Source: Dyella sp. ASV21 (GTDB lineage Bacteria > Pseudomonadota > Gammaproteobacteria > Xanthomonadales > Rhodanobacteraceae). From it: DNA of 56,454 bases. Made by a program: the position numbers and the translations under genes. The number at the start of each line of letters is the position of its first letter. Position 1 is the stretch's first letter. The DNA lies in the NCBI RefSeq assembly GCF_016428975.1, contig NZ_JAELTT010000026.1:1-56454 (forward strand), in the 5' to 3' direction. Below, piece by piece: positions 1 through 10,247 of the stretch. The notes below the pieces were generated by a model. That model saw only the letters and a list, made by a program, of their open reading frames with translations, was not told the DNA's origin and made no database searches.

Positions 1-1473
1 GTCGCCCAGGTGATCTTCATCACCCAGGATGTCCGACAGCACGACAAAGTCGTTGCCTTCCTTCACCAGGCCCATGGCGATACCCGCCACCGGAGCCTTG
101 AGCGGAATGCCCGCGTCCATCATGGCCAGCGAGGAACCGCACACCGAAGCCATCGACGAGGAACCGTTGGACTCGGTGATTTCAGAGACCACGCGCACCA
201 CGTACGGGAATTCTTCGATGGACGGCTTCACCGCCTGCACACCGCGCTTGGCGAGGCGACCGTGACCGATTTCACGACGCTTCGGCGCGCCGAAGCGGCC
301 GCACTCGCCCACCGAGAACGGCGGGAAGTTGTAATGGAACAGGAAGGCATCCTTCGACTCGCCTTCCGGCGCGTCGATGATCTGCGCATCACGGGTGGTG
401 CCCAGCGTGGTCACGACCAGTGCCTGCGTTTCACCGCGGGTGAACAGCGCCGAACCATGGGTACGCGGCAGCACGCCGACGCGGACCGTGATCGGGCGGA
501 TGTCGTCAAGGTTACGGCCGTCGATGCGGATCTTGGTCTTGAGGACGCCGTCGCGCATGGTGTGGTACTCGAGCTCGGCGAATTCCTTCGACAGCTCGGC
601 CTTGTCCCAGCCCTTGGCTTCCGCGTCAGCGGCGAGCGAGGCGAGCACGTCGGCCTTGATCGCGGCGATGGCGTCACGACGCTGCAGCTTGTCGCGCACC
701 TGGAAGGCTTCTTCCAGCTTGTTGCCGACGGCGCCCTTGAGGGCGGCGACCAGCGACTCGTTGCGGGCCGGGGCTTCCCAGGCCATGGACGGCTTGGCAG
801 CCTCGGTGGCCAGCTCAGCGATCGCACGGATGGCGACCTGCATCTGCTGGTGACCGAACACCACCGCACCGAGCATGACGTCTTCGGACAGCAGCTGGGC
901 TTCGGATTCCACCATCAGCACGGCGTTGGAGGTACCGGCCACGACCAGATCCAGCTGCGAGGTCTTGAGCTCGCTAGCGGTCGGGTTGAGCAGGTACTTG
1001 CCATCGACGTAACCGACGCGCGCTGCGCCGATCGGACCCTTGAACGGGATGCCAGCCAGCGACAGGGCAGCCGAAGCGCCCAGCATGGCCGGGATGTCGC
1101 CGTCGATCTCCGGGTTCAGCGAGACGACCTGTGCGATGACCTGCACTTCGTTCTTGAACTCTTCCGGGAACAGCGGACGCACCGGACGATCGATCAGACG
1201 CGAGGTGAGCGTCTCCTTCTCGGTCGGGCGGCCTTCGCGCTTGAAGAAGCCGCCCGGAATGCGACCGGCGGAGTAGAACTTCTCGACGTAATCGACGGTG
1301 AGCGGGAAGAAATCCTGCCCATCCTTCGCCTTGGCAGCGGCCACCACGGAGACCAGCACAACGGTGCCACCCATGCTGACCATCACGGCACCAGAAGCCT
1401 GGCGGGCGATTTCGCCCGTCTCCAGTGTGACTTCGTGATTACCGAACTGGAATGACTTGGTTACTTTCGCCAC
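1..1473 (-). CDS. pnp: Polynucleotide phosphorylase, 3' part missing
   Basis: PNPase degrades RNA 3' to 5' with phosphate and is a degradosome component. The frame begins at GTG (1473) with [11 protein letters not shown] and is open to base 1, giving 491 codons of a protein usually near 700. The visible part covers the first RNase PH-like domain, the helical linker and the start of the second RNase PH-like domain; GDEDHLGD, the conserved motif of that second core, is at the window edge. The C-terminal KH and S1 domains lie outside. Only 20 bp separate it from rpsO, so the two are surely cotranscribed, and there is no room for the long intergenic RNase III hairpin that controls pnp in E. coli. 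The GTG start fits the family N-terminus. Identification is secure; truncation is due to the window edge, not mutation. Confidence 0.97.
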   Translation of the reverse strand, partial: MAKVTKSFQFGNHEVTLETGEIARQASGAVMVSMGGTVVLVSVVAAAKAKDGQDFFPLTVDYVEKFYSAGRIPGGFFKREGRPTEKETLTSRLIDRPVRPLFPEEFKNEVQVIAQVVSLNPEIDGDIPAMLGASAALSLAGIPFKGPIGAARVGYVDGKYLLNPTASELKTSQLDLVVAGTSNAVLMVESEAQLLSEDVMLGAVVFGHQQMQVAIRAIAELATEAAKPSMAWEAPARNESLVAALKGAVGNKLEEAFQVRDKLQRRDAIAAIKADVLASLAADAEAKGWDKAELSKEFAELEYHTMRDGVLKTKIRIDGRNLDDIRPITVRVGVLPRTHGSALFTRGETQALVVTTLGTTRDAQIIDAPEGESKDAFLFHYNFPPFSVGECGRFGAPKRREIGHGRLAKRGVQAVKPSIEEFPYVVRVVSEITESNGSSSMASVCGSSLAMMDAGIPLKAPVAGIAMGLVKEGNDFVVLSDILGDEDHLGD

Positions 1474-1493
1474 GTTATTTAGTCCTTGCAGGA

Positions 1494-1763
1494 TTAGCGA
1501 CGGAGGCCCAGGCGCTCGATCAGGGACTGGTAGCGAGCCAGATCACGGTCCTTCAGGTAGCTCAGCAGGCGCTTGCGCTGGTTGACCAGCTTCAGCAGGC
1601 CGCGGCGCGAGTGATGGTCCTGCTTGTGGGCCTTGAAATGGTCGGTCAGGTGGTCAATGCGGGCCGACAGCAGGGCGACCTGCACTTCCGGCGAACCGGT
1701 ATCGTTCGGCACGCGGCCAAAGTCAGCGATGATCTTGCCGGTCTGTTCTGCGGTAAGGGACAT
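1494..1763 (-). CDS. rpsO: 30S ribosomal protein S15
   Basis: S15 is a primary 16S rRNA-binding protein of the small subunit platform and also forms the B4 inter-subunit bridge. The 89-residue product has the normal length and carries the family hallmarks: TGSPEVQ near residue 22, the HDH-type segment [11 protein letters not shown] in the middle and [10 protein letters not shown] near the end. It lies 20 bp upstream of pnp in the same orientation, the standard rpsO-pnp pair. Its leader contains a perfect 20-bp hairpin (1790-1835), described separately. The start ATG at 1763 is preceded by a GGAAGAG ribosome-binding sequence. Confidence 0.98.
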   Translation of the reverse strand: MSLTAEQTGKIIADFGRVPNDTGSPEVQVALLSARIDHLTDHFKAHKQDHHSRRGLLKLVNQRKRLLSYLKDRDLARYQSLIERLGLRR

Positions 1764-1789
1764 GGGTATCTCTTCCTAAAAAAGCGGGT

Positions 1790-1835
1790 GCGATGCTTGC
1801 GCAACGTCACTTAAATGACGTTGCGCAAGCATCGC
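1790..1835 (-). promoter_or_regulatory. Perfect 20-bp hairpin in the truB-rpsO gap
   Basis: Left arm 1790-1809 and right arm 1816-1835 are exact reverse complements, with a 6-nt loop at 1810-1815. On the minus strand the stem ends 26 nt before the rpsO start codon and is followed, after 6 nt, by six Ts. That spacing is poor for a classic intrinsic terminator. The stem length suits RNase III, and E. coli uses an RNase III hairpin in this operon, though between rpsO and pnp. It could be a processing site, an attenuator or a truB transcript end; the sequence does not decide. Confidence 0.75.
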
Positions 1836-1903
1836 CTAGTTGAATGAAAAGTCTGGAACAAGCTCCGTATTGTAACTAGCGGAGCCCAATGACAACAAGA
1901 GCG

Positions 1904-2836
1904 TCATAAAGCGGATTCATCTGTCATGACACTCGGCAGATTGAAGCCGCGCGCGATACGCAGCTTTCCGTCCACTGCCTCGCCCAGGGCAAGCAGGCGC
2001 CCGTCCTGGGCAAACACCGCAAGCCGGCCAGTCATTTCCGGGTCCAGCGGAATCTGCTGCCCCTGCTGCACGGCGCGGCTGCGCTCGGCATCCAGGTGCA
2101 TGGCCGGCAGGTCGGCCAGACCCGCCGATACCGGGAGCAGATGGGGCAGCAAGGCCTCGTCCCCCTGCTCAGCAGCGGCGCGCAACGTCTCCAGGGTCAC
2201 CATGACCGGCTCCCTGAACGGCTCGACCCATACGCGGCGCAACGCCGTCAGATGGGCACCGCACCCCAGGTCCTCGCCCAGGTCCACGGCCAGGCTACGG
2301 ATATAGGTGCCCGAACCGCACTCCACGTACAGCTCAAGTCGGTCATCGGTGCGGGACAGCACCTCCAGTCGGTGAATCTCGACCATGCGCGCAGGCACGT
2401 CGACCACCTCACCCCGGCGGGCCTTGAGATAAAGCCGCTCGCCGTCCTGTTTGATGGCGGAATGGGCCGGAGGCACCTGGGTAATCTGCCCACGCAAGCG
2501 GGCCAAGCCGGCCTCGATACGCTCATCGCTGAGCGCAGGCACCGGCCGCTCCTGCACCACCTCGCCTTCCAGGTCGGCGGTGCTGGTGGTCACGCCCAGG
2601 CGGCATTCGGCCACGTAGGCCTTGCGCGAGCCCAGCAACATGCCGGCAATCTTGGTGGCCTCGCCAAAACACAGCGGCAGCAGGCCACTGGCGAGGGGGT
2701 CGAGCGCGCCGGTATGACCGCCCTTCTCAGCCCAGAACAGCTTGCGGGCGACCTGCAGCGCCTGGTTGGAACTCAGACCCAACGGCTTGTCCAATAGCAG
2801 GATACCGTGCAGGTCACGGAAACGACGCGCCTTCAT
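1904..2836 (-). CDS. truB: tRNA pseudouridine-55 synthase
   Basis: TruB isomerises U55 in the T loop of most tRNAs and also acts as a tRNA folding chaperone. The 310-residue product starts at ATG 2836 ([11 protein letters not shown]). It has the family signature [13 protein letters not shown] with catalytic Asp near residue 46, then the conserved KAYV and YIRSL segments, and a C-terminal PUA-like domain. The frame stays open further upstream, but that extension lies over rbfA and is not family-like, so the internal ATG is preferred. The rbfA stop and the truB start overlap as TGATG, which points to translational coupling. Confidence 0.97.
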   Translation of the reverse strand: MKARRFRDLHGILLLDKPLGLSSNQALQVARKLFWAEKGGHTGALDPLASGLLPLCFGEATKIAGMLLGSRKAYVAECRLGVTTSTADLEGEVVQERPVPALSDERIEAGLARLRGQITQVPPAHSAIKQDGERLYLKARRGEVVDVPARMVEIHRLEVLSRTDDRLELYVECGSGTYIRSLAVDLGEDLGCGAHLTALRRVWVEPFREPVMVTLETLRAAAEQGDEALLPHLLPVSAGLADLPAMHLDAERSRAVQQGQQIPLDPEMTGRLAVFAQDGRLLALGEAVDGKLRIARGFNLPSVMTDESAL

Positions 2837-3219
2837 CAGTCCTCGTTTTGGTCCTCGGCAGCCGCCGGCGTGCGGAGGCTGTCCTGGCTCAGCAAGTGTT
2901 CGATACGTTCGCCCTTGTCCACGGAATCGTCGTACTTGAACCGCAGTTCGGGCACGCGGCGCAGGCGCATGCTGCGCGACAGCGTGCGGCGGAACTCCAC
3001 CGCCAGCTCCTTCAAGGCCTTCATGGCCTCGGCGGAACGCTCCGGCTGCAGCGCCGTAACCCACACCGTCGCCCAGTCGAGATCACGGGTGACCTCCACG
3101 TCCGACACGCTCACCGAAGGCAGGCCATGATCGCGCACGGCGGCATGGACAAGCAGACCCAATTCGCGGCGCAGTTCGGCGCCGACGCGGTCGGTACGCT
3201 TGAAATCGCGGGAAGGCAT
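2836..3219 (-). CDS. rbfA: 30S ribosome-binding factor A
   Basis: RbfA is a late 30S maturation factor that binds near helix 1 of 16S rRNA and aids cold adaptation. The 127-residue product has the expected size and the single KH-type fold hallmarks: the R-TDRVG start, the V-T-DL pattern in the central strand and the VPELRF-YDDS motif near residue 90. The tail is acidic (EDQNED). It lies 136 bp downstream of infB in the same operon and overlaps truB by one base. The 136-bp gap upstream shows no convincing terminator. Confidence 0.96.
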   Translation of the reverse strand: MPSRDFKRTDRVGAELRRELGLLVHAAVRDHGLPSVSVSDVEVTRDLDWATVWVTALQPERSAEAMKALKELAVEFRRTLSRSMRLRRVPELRFKYDDSVDKGERIEHLLSQDSLRTPAAAEDQNED

Positions 3220-3355
3220 AACGCACTCCTTTCAACCTGGGGCCGCGCCGGCATGGCCGACCCTGAAAACAAAGCGAGCGATGTGGATACCCACACCGCC
3301 CGCTGGAAACACACCACTGAGGGCGCCAGGCCCGCTCAGCGCAGGCCGGTAACCG

Positions 3356-6187
3356 TTACAGCGTGCGGGCTACCTCGATACGCTCAAAGCATTCGATCTG
3401 GTCGCCAACCTTCACATCGTTGTACTGCTTCACGGCGATACCGCATTCCATGCCGTTGCGTACTTCGTCGACCAGCTCCTTGAAGCGACGCAGCGACTCC
3501 AGTTCACCCTGGAAGATCACCGTGTTGTCACGCAGCACGCGGATCGGCTTGCTGCGCTTGACCGTACCTTCGATGATCATACAGCCGGCCACCGCACCGA
3601 ACTTGGAGCTGCGGAACACCTCGCGCACCTGCGCCACGCCGATGATCTCTTCGCGCACTTCCTTGCCGAGGAGACCCGAAGCGGCCTGCTTCACCTGATC
3701 GATCACGTCATAGATGATCGAGAAGTAACGCACGTCCAGACCGGAGGTATCGATCACCTTGCGGGCCGAAGCGTCGGCACGGACATTGAAGCCGATGACC
3801 AGCGCCTTGGAGGCTGCCGCCAGGGTGGCGTCGGACTCGGTGATACCGCCGACACCGGCCGCAATCACGTTGACCTTTACGTTCTCGTTGCCGATCTGGC
3901 TGAGCGACTCGCGCAGCGCCTGCACCGAACCCTGCACGTCGGCCTTGACCAGGATGTTGAGCGTCTGCTGCTCGGCACCCTGACCCATCTGGGCCATGAT
4001 GTCCTCAAGGCGGTTGGCCTTGCTGACCATGCGCGTCTCGCGACGCTTGAGCTGACGCTCGGCCGCCACTTCACGGGCAAGGCGCTCATCGGCCACCACC
4101 ACGAAGTCATCGCCCGATTCCGGCACGCCGGACAGACCCAGCACCTGCACCGGAATCGACGGACCGGCTTCCTGCACGGTTTTGCCGTTCTCGTCGATCA
4201 GCGCGCGCATGCGGCCGTACTCAATGCCGCAGACCACGAAGTCGCCGCGCTTGAGTGTGCCCTGCTGCACCAGCACGGTAGCCACCGGGCCGCGACCGCG
4301 ATCCAGACTGGACTCGATCACCACACCGGACGCCGGGCCATCCTCGACCGCCGTCAGCTCCATCACTTCGGCCTGAACCAGGATGGCGTCGAGCAGATCG
4401 TCGATGCCCATGCCGGTCTTGGCCGAGATCGGCACGAACGGCGTGTCGCCACCCCACTCTTCCGGAATCACTTCCAGATTGCCGAGGCCCTGCTTGACGT
4501 GGTCCGGATTGGCGTCGGACTTGTCCATCTTGTTGAGCGCCACGATCAGCGGCACCTTGGCGGCGCGCGCATGCTGCACGGCTTCGGCCGTCTGCGGCAT
4601 CACGCCGTCGTCGGCAGCCACCACCAGCACCACGATGTCCGTCGACTGCGCACCGCGTGCGCGCATCGATGTGAACGCTGCGTGGCCCGGCGTATCAAGG
4701 AACGTGATGACGCCCTTGGGCGTTTCCACGTGATACGCACCGATGTGCTGGGTAATACCGCCCGCCTCACCCGAAGCCACCTTGGTGCGACGGATGTAGT
4801 CGAGCGTGGAGGTCTTACCGTGGTCGACGTGGCCCATGATGGTGACCACTGGCGGACGCGGCTTCTTCTCGCCGTCCAGCTCCGCACTCTGCGTGTGGGC
4901 TGCCAGCGTGGCTTCGGCATTGTTTTCGTTCGCCGCGACCGGGGTGTGACCGAGCTCTTCCACCACCAGCACGGCGGTGTCGTGATCGATGGTCTGGTTG
5001 ATGGTGGCCATCACGCCCATCTTGAAGAGGGCCTTGACCACCTCCGAACCCTTGACCGCCATTTTCTGGGCCAGGTCGGCAACGATGTTGCTGTCGCCCA
5101 CCACCACCTCGCGCACGACCGGAGCGGTCGGGCGGGAGAAGCCGTGGGGGCCACCGGCACCGGCGGGGGCGCTACTACGCTGCACATCCCGGCTCGGGCC
5201 ACGACCGGGCTTGCCGCGCTTGTTGGAGCGGCGTGCGCGATCCGCATCGCTCAGGTGCAGCTCGCCACCGGCGAAACGCTTGCCACCGACCACATCGTCG
5301 CGCTCACGACCATGACGAGGCTTGGCACGGTTATCGGCGGTGGTCGTCGCAGCACCTGCGGCGCCAGCGGCACCCGGGGCCGCAGGAGCGGGCGCAGCGG
5401 GGGCCGGCGCCGGCGCGGGAGCCGGCGGCGCAACCACCACCACTTTCTTCTCGCGGCGACGCGGCTCATGAATACGCGGCACGATCATGCCCAGCGAGCT
5501 GTGATCGATGCGCTGCACCACCTGCTCGGCGGGCGCAGCCTTCTCAACCGGCTCGACGCTCACGGGCTCGGCAACCTGACGCTCCGGCTGCGCTTCAGCG
5601 GCGGCAACCTGGCGCTCATGCTGTTCTTGGGCACGCGCAGCGGCGGCCTCAGCCTCCGCCTGCAGGCGATGCTGCTCTTCTTCAGCCTCGCGCTGGCGCT
5701 GAGCTTCCTCGGCGCGAGCCTGGGCTTCTTCCTGGCGGCGATGCTCAGCGGCAAGACGCTCGCTCTCTTCGTGCTCGCGCTCCTGCTGGGACTCCTGCAG
5801 GCGGCGCACGGCCTCTTCGCGCTCGGCATCACCGCCAGCTTCTTCGGCGATAACGCTACGCTTGACGTAGGTGCGCTTGGCGCGCACTTCAACGTTGACC
5901 GTCTTGGCGCCGGCGGCCGCGCCGCGGCCACCCGGAGTGGACAGCTTCAGCTCGCCGCGCGTGCTGCGCTTGAGGGTGATCTGGCGCGGAGAATCGGCCT
6001 CGCCCTCGGCAGGCGCGTCCTTTCCATGGCTGCGCCGCAAAAAGCCCAGCAGCTTCATCTTTTCCGTGCTGCTGATGATCTGCTCAGGGTCCGAGAAGGA
6101 CATGCCTGCCTGACCCAGCTGCGTCAGCAGCTTGTCGACGGGCACCTTCATGCTCTGTGCCAATTGTTTGATCGTTTCACCGGACAT
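3356..6187 (-). CDS. infB: Translation initiation factor IF-2
   Basis: IF-2 is the GTPase that brings fMet-tRNA to the 30S P site and promotes subunit joining. The 943-residue product begins with an IF2-N domain (about 1-52), then a long charged, probably coiled-coil stretch (about 120-200) and a Pro/Ala-rich linker (about 253-280). A second IF2-N repeat follows near 360-415, then the G domain. G motifs are visible: GHVDHGKT (452-459), DTPGH (498-502), NKMD (552-555) and SAK (588-590). Domains II to IV complete the C-terminus. It is slightly longer than the 890-residue E. coli form because of the linker. Internal in-frame starts giving shorter isoforms, as in E. coli, are possible but not provable here. 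Confidence 0.98.
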   Translation of the reverse strand: MSGETIKQLAQSMKVPVDKLLTQLGQAGMSFSDPEQIISSTEKMKLLGFLRRSHGKDAPAEGEADSPRQITLKRSTRGELKLSTPGGRGAAAGAKTVNVEVRAKRTYVKRSVIAEEAGGDAEREEAVRRLQESQQEREHEESERLAAEHRRQEEAQARAEEAQRQREAEEEQHRLQAEAEAAAARAQEQHERQVAAAEAQPERQVAEPVSVEPVEKAAPAEQVVQRIDHSSLGMIVPRIHEPRRREKKVVVVAPPAPAPAPAPAAPAPAAPGAAGAAGAATTTADNRAKPRHGRERDDVVGGKRFAGGELHLSDADRARRSNKRGKPGRGPSRDVQRSSAPAGAGGPHGFSRPTAPVVREVVVGDSNIVADLAQKMAVKGSEVVKALFKMGVMATINQTIDHDTAVLVVEELGHTPVAANENNAEATLAAHTQSAELDGEKKPRPPVVTIMGHVDHGKTSTLDYIRRTKVASGEAGGITQHIGAYHVETPKGVITFLDTPGHAAFTSMRARGAQSTDIVVLVVAADDGVMPQTAEAVQHARAAKVPLIVALNKMDKSDANPDHVKQGLGNLEVIPEEWGGDTPFVPISAKTGMGIDDLLDAILVQAEVMELTAVEDGPASGVVIESSLDRGRGPVATVLVQQGTLKRGDFVVCGIEYGRMRALIDENGKTVQEAGPSIPVQVLGLSGVPESGDDFVVVADERLAREVAAERQLKRRETRMVSKANRLEDIMAQMGQGAEQQTLNILVKADVQGSVQALRESLSQIGNENVKVNVIAAGVGGITESDATLAAASKALVIGFNVRADASARKVIDTSGLDVRYFSIIYDVIDQVKQAASGLLGKEVREEIIGVAQVREVFRSSKFGAVAGCMIIEGTVKRSKPIRVLRDNTVIFQGELESLRRFKELVDEVRNGMECGIAVKQYNDVKVGDQIECFERIEVARTL

Positions 6188-6317
6188 CGTGTTCTTTCTC
6201 CGCCGTTCCCGCGCTTATCGTCCGTGCGCCTTTGCCGCACGGCCACCGCCATCCCTGGTGGAGAGTCCTCACAAGGACTCCCCTCGGCGCGCCCATCCAG
6301 GGCGCTGCCGCCCGCGG

Positions 6318-7823
6318 TTAGCCACCCTTCTCCAAGCGCGCGATCATCGGCGCACGCGCAGCCATGATCAGCGCCGCAGCGCGATCTTCATCCATGCCAT
6401 CAATCTCAATCAGGTCGTCGACCGCGAGGTCGGCCAGGTCGTCCACCGAGACAATTTCACGGGAAGCCAGCGCGAAAGCGGTAGCTTCGTCCATGCCCGG
6501 CAGATGCAGCAACTCTTCCGACGGCTGATGCTCGTCGATGCTTTCTTCCACAGCCAACGCCTCGGTCAGCAGCGCGTCGCGGGCACGGGCACGCAGCTCT
6601 TCGACGATGTCTTCGTCGAAGCCTTCCACGGCCAGCAGCTCGGCGCTAGGCACATAGGCGATTTCTTCCACGCTGGAGAAGCCTTCCTGCACGAGGATGT
6701 TGGCGATCTCCTGGTCCACTTCCAGCTTGTCCATGAACAGCTGGCGCGCGGTTTCCTGCTCGGCCTCGCTCTTGGCGGCCACCTGGTCCTGCGTCATCAC
6801 ATTGAGCTGCCAGCCGGTCAACTTGCTGGCGAGGCGCACGTTCTGGCCACCGCGACCGATGGCCTGGGACAGCTTGTCCTCCGCCACGGCGATGTCCATG
6901 GAGTGCTTTTCCTCGTCCATGATGATGGACTGCACTTCCGCCGGAGCCATCGCATTGATGACGTACTGCGCCTGGTTTTCATGCCACAGGATGATGTCGA
7001 CACGCTCACCGTTGAGCTCATTGGACACCGCCTGCACGCGCGAACCGCGCATGCCGATACAGGCACCGATAGGATCGGTACGCGAATCGTGGGCCACCAC
7101 GGCGATCTTGGCGCGGTCGCCCGGATCACGGGCGCAGCCCTTGATCTCGACCAGCCCCTGGCCTACTTCCGGCACTTCGAGCTTGAACAGCTCGATCATG
7201 AATTCCGGCGCGGCGCGCGAAACGAACAGCTGCGGACCGCGCGCTTCGGAGCGCACTTCGTAGAGATAGCCGCGCACGCGGTCGCCGACGCGAGCCGACT
7301 CGCGCGGAATCGTCTTGTCGCGCGGGATGAAGGCCTCGGCGTTGCTGCCCAGATCCAAATAAACATTGCCGCGCTCGACGCGCTTGACGATGCCGGTGAC
7401 CAGCTCGCCCACGCGCTCGCGGAAGGCATCCACCACCTGCATGCGCTCGGCTTCGCGTACGCGCTGCACGATCACCTGCTTGGCAGCCTGCGCCGCGATA
7501 CGGCCGAATTCGGCGTTTTCGATCTGCTGCTCGATGTACTCGCCGACTTCGGCGCCTTCGCGCTCGTCCACGGCGTCCATCAGGCGAACCTGGTGGTACG
7601 GCGACTCCATCTCGCCGTCGTCGGCGATGATTTCCCAGCGACGGAAGGTCTCGTAGTCGCCGCTGTGACGGTCGATCACCACGCGGATATCCGGGTCTTC
7701 GTCCGGATAGCGCTTCTTGGCCGCGGATGCGAGTGCCGCTTCCATTGCCTGGAAAATCACTTCGCGCGGCACGCCCTTTTCGTTGGCAACCGCATCAACC
7801 ACCAGCAAAAGTTCTTTGCTCAT
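6318..7823 (-). CDS. nusA: Transcription termination/antitermination factor NusA
   Basis: NusA binds RNA polymerase near the RNA exit channel and modulates pausing, intrinsic termination and antitermination. The 501-residue protein has the full proteobacterial layout: N-terminal polymerase-binding domain, an S1 domain (about 135-200), two KH domains carrying [11 protein letters not shown] and [12 protein letters not shown], and two acidic C-terminal repeats that contact the alpha C-terminal domain in E. coli. It lies 48 bp downstream of rimP and 130 bp upstream of infB. The two hairpin terminators upstream of rimP are natural targets for its own feedback, as reported for the E. coli nusA operon. 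Confidence 0.98.
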   Translation of the reverse strand: MSKELLLVVDAVANEKGVPREVIFQAMEAALASAAKKRYPDEDPDIRVVIDRHSGDYETFRRWEIIADDGEMESPYHQVRLMDAVDEREGAEVGEYIEQQIENAEFGRIAAQAAKQVIVQRVREAERMQVVDAFRERVGELVTGIVKRVERGNVYLDLGSNAEAFIPRDKTIPRESARVGDRVRGYLYEVRSEARGPQLFVSRAAPEFMIELFKLEVPEVGQGLVEIKGCARDPGDRAKIAVVAHDSRTDPIGACIGMRGSRVQAVSNELNGERVDIILWHENQAQYVINAMAPAEVQSIIMDEEKHSMDIAVAEDKLSQAIGRGGQNVRLASKLTGWQLNVMTQDQVAAKSEAEQETARQLFMDKLEVDQEIANILVQEGFSSVEEIAYVPSAELLAVEGFDEDIVEELRARARDALLTEALAVEESIDEHQPSEELLHLPGMDEATAFALASREIVSVDDLADLAVDDLIEIDGMDEDRAAALIMAARAPMIARLEKGG

Positions 7824-7871
7824 TGCAGCAACTCCGTAGACGCCGTCAGCGCCCGATCGGTTTCGATTGAT

Positions 7872-8399
7872 TTACTTCGAGGACTTCTTGCCCGGAGCCT
7901 TGCCCGGCGCTTTACCCGGCTTGGGCTGCGGCACGTAACCGAGCGCCACCCAGTCAGGCACCACGCGCGCGCTTTCCACCGCATCGTGGTCGAACTCGAA
8001 GGTCTTCCCCTCGGCTTCCAGCGAGATCCGCTCACCAGCCACCGAGATAACTTTGCCGCGCAAGCGGCGACGTCCTTCCAGGGGCGCCTTCAGCAGAATC
8101 TTTACTTCCGTCCCCGCCACCTTGGCGAACTGGGCGGCCGTGAACAACGGGCGATCGATGCCCGGGGAGGAAACTTCCAACACGTAGTGACCCGGGACCG
8201 GATCTTCCACGTCCAGCATGGCCGACAGCTCGCGGCTTGCCGCTTCGCAGTCTTCGAGGTTGACCTCGCGGCCTTCAGTGTCCAAATAGACCCGCAGGGT
8301 ACTCTGCCCCTGCGATGGGGAGAACTCCACACCGATGCATTCCAGGCCCAAATCGGCCAAAACCTCGGTGAAACGTTGAGCCAGTGCCTGCGTATCCAT
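7872..8399 (-). CDS. rimP: Ribosome maturation factor RimP
   Basis: RimP assists late assembly of the 30S subunit. The 175-residue product shows the conserved core [15 protein letters not shown] near residue 85 and the GKV segment of its second domain. The C-terminus is extended by a lysine-rich repeat ([15 protein letters not shown]). Two ATGs are adjacent at 8402 and 8399. The second is chosen because an AGG ribosome-binding core lies 6 nt from it and 3 nt from the first. An intrinsic terminator sits about 30 nt upstream, so expression probably depends on readthrough or on a promoter between the two terminators. Confidence 0.95.
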   Translation of the reverse strand: MDTQALAQRFTEVLADLGLECIGVEFSPSQGQSTLRVYLDTEGREVNLEDCEAASRELSAMLDVEDPVPGHYVLEVSSPGIDRPLFTAAQFAKVAGTEVKILLKAPLEGRRRLRGKVISVAGERISLEAEGKTFEFDHDAVESARVVPDWVALGYVPQPKPGKAPGKAPGKKSSK

Positions 8400-8430
8400 C
8401 ATTCGCCTACCGTTACCAGTCGCCAGAAAC

Positions 8431-8455
8431 AAAAAATGGGCTCAAGCGGCCCATT
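8431..8455 (-). terminator. Intrinsic terminator in the rimP leader (possible attenuator)
   Basis: On the minus strand a perfect 7-bp stem (arms 8449-8455 and 8435-8441, 7-nt loop) runs directly into six Ts (8436-8431). It lies about 30 nt upstream of the rimP start codon, so it must be read through to express rimP-nusA-infB from an upstream promoter. This matches the idea of attenuation by NusA, which the downstream operon encodes. No protein-binding evidence is visible. Confidence 0.8.
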
Positions 8456-8562
8456 CCCTTCTCTCGCCGATGTCCCGACTCTTGCAGATTCTTTCCGGGG
8501 CACCTTAGCGCAGCCAATACCGAAGCGGCATACAACGCATGTGCGACGCATCCTTGCGCCCA

Positions 8563-8590
8563 ACAAAAAAGCCTCACGAGGAGGCTTTCT
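8563..8590 (-). terminator. Intrinsic terminator after tRNA-fMet
   Basis: On the minus strand a 6-bp stem (arms 8581-8586 and 8570-8575, 5-nt loop) is followed by a run of six Ts (8570-8565). It lies about 20 nt past the tRNA CCA end and should release most tRNA transcripts. It is the first of two terminators between the tRNA and rimP. Confidence 0.85.
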
Positions 8591-8606
8591 TGTTCTAAGA
8601 AAGATC

Positions 8607-8683
<77 letters not shown>

Positions 8684-8696
8684 TCAGAGTTCAGAA

Positions 8697-8725
8697 ATAT
8701 TAGCGAGATGGCCGACTTCTTGCAA
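8697..8725 (-). promoter_or_regulatory. Sigma-70 promoter for tRNA-fMet and the rimP operon
   Basis: On the minus strand TTGCAA (8725-8720) is separated by exactly 17 bp from TAATAT (8702-8697). Transcription should begin near 8690, a few bases before the mature tRNA 5' end at 8683. This is among the best consensus matches in the window. Confidence 0.85.
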
Positions 8726-8795
8726 GCCTTTTCGCTAATTAATTTCACAAATCTTTCCAACACCCCGTGGCACGCCTGCGCTGCCACGGATTAGA

Positions 8796-10235
8796 TCAAC
8801 CCACGAATACGCGCTGGCACCAACCGAACAGCGGACCCCAGCTCAGGCCCAGCACCAGCAACGCCAATACATTGAGCGAGAGCACAAGGCGTACCGAGAC
8901 ATCGCTCTGCAAGCGGATTTCCGTACCCTCTACCGGCTTGTCGAAGTACATCACCTTGACCACGCGCAGGTAGTAGTACAGACCGATGATGGCGAATACG
9001 GCACCGACGATGGCCAGCCACATGAAGCCCGCATGCACCGCGGCCTGCAGCACCAGCAGCTTGGCGAAGAACCCGAACAGCGGCGGCACGCCGGCCAACG
9101 AGAACATCACCAGCATCATCAGGAAGGCCGCCCACGGCGAACGCTGATTCAGACCCTTGAGATCATCAATCTCTTCGCACTCGAAACCCGCACGAGCCAG
9201 CGCCAGGATGATGCCAAAGGCCGCCGTACCCATCAGCGCGTAGCTGATGGCGTAGAACAGCGCCGCGGCGTAACCCTCCGGGCCGGCGTTGACCAGACCC
9301 AGCAACAGGTAGCCCATGTGCGAAATGGTGGAATACGCCAGCAGACGCTTGAGGTTCGTCTGCACGATGGCCACCAGGTTGCCGATCGCCAGCGACAGCA
9401 CCGCCAGGCAGGCCAGCATCAGCTGCCAGTGCTGGGAAAGCTCACCCAGACCGGAATCCAGCAGGCGGTAGGCCATACCGAAGGCAGCCAGCTTCGGGGC
9501 GGAGCCGATGAAGATCGTCACCGCCGTCGGCGAACCCTGGTACACGTCAGGGATCCACATGTGAAACGGTGCCGCGCCCAGCTTGAAGCCGATGCCCACG
9601 ATCATGAAGATCAGGCCAAACACCAGCAGGTGGGGCATGGTCGTCTGCAGCGCCGCGCCGTGCAGCTGGGCCAGGCTCAGCGTGCCGGTGGCACCGTAGA
9701 CCATCGACATGCCGTACAGCAGCATGCCCGAGGCCAGCGCGCCCAGCACGAAGTACTTGATGGCCGCCTCGGAGGACAGACGCGAGTCACGATTGAGCGC
9801 CACCAGCGCGTACGAGGACAGCGTCAACAGTTCCAGGCCCAGGTACACCGTAATCAGGTTGCCGGCCGAGACCAGCACCATGATGCCGATCACCGCAAAG
9901 ATGGTGAGCGTGTAGAACTCGCCCAGGAACAGTTTGCGATCGATCAGGTACGGCTTGGCGTAGACGAATACCAAGGCGGTGCTCACCAGGGCGAAGACCT
10001 TGAGGATCTCGGCCACGCCATCGCGCACGAACATGCCATTGAAGGCAGTGACCGCCTGGCTCGGCTGGCCTTCCACCACGAGGTAGACGCCCACCAGCAG
10101 AACGGCAATGGAGAGCCAGTGCAGCAACGGACGCTGTTCCGCCTTCATGAAGGCGTCCAGCAGTAGCAGCAAACACGCCGCCACCACCAGATACAACTCC
10201 GGCAACAGGATCAGAATGTCATTGAGATTCGGCAT
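8796..10235 (-). CDS. nuoN: NADH-quinone oxidoreductase subunit N
   Basis: NuoN is one of three antiporter-like, proton-pumping membrane subunits of complex I. The 479-residue protein is mostly hydrophobic, with about 14 predicted membrane helices, and has the family features: a conserved Glu/Lys pair in the central helices, the KLGAAPFHMWIPDVYQGSPT segment, and the LAYSTISHMGYLL helix that includes a broken-helix region. It is the last gene of nuoA-N, 12 bp after nuoM. A stable 8-bp hairpin without a T run lies at 8765-8789, just past the stop, and may mark the transcript end. Confidence 0.97.
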   Translation of the reverse strand: MPNLNDILILLPELYLVVAACLLLLLDAFMKAEQRPLLHWLSIAVLLVGVYLVVEGQPSQAVTAFNGMFVRDGVAEILKVFALVSTALVFVYAKPYLIDRKLFLGEFYTLTIFAVIGIMVLVSAGNLITVYLGLELLTLSSYALVALNRDSRLSSEAAIKYFVLGALASGMLLYGMSMVYGATGTLSLAQLHGAALQTTMPHLLVFGLIFMIVGIGFKLGAAPFHMWIPDVYQGSPTAVTIFIGSAPKLAAFGMAYRLLDSGLGELSQHWQLMLACLAVLSLAIGNLVAIVQTNLKRLLAYSTISHMGYLLLGLVNAGPEGYAAALFYAISYALMGTAAFGIILALARAGFECEEIDDLKGLNQRSPWAAFLMMLVMFSLAGVPPLFGFFAKLLVLQAAVHAGFMWLAIVGAVFAIIGLYYYLRVVKVMYFDKPVEGTEIRLQSDVSVRLVLSLNVLALLVLGLSWGPLFGWCQRVFVG

Positions 10236-10247
10236 GATCAGTCCTGC

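Noticed and set aside
10-1455. Long plus-strand open frame (481 codons)
   Set aside because: It is antisense to pnp, which has clear family motifs; long antisense frames are common in GC-rich DNA.
8765-8789. Strong terminator after nuoN
   Set aside because: The 8-bp stem is perfect but no T run follows on the minus strand, so it is kept only as a note on nuoN.
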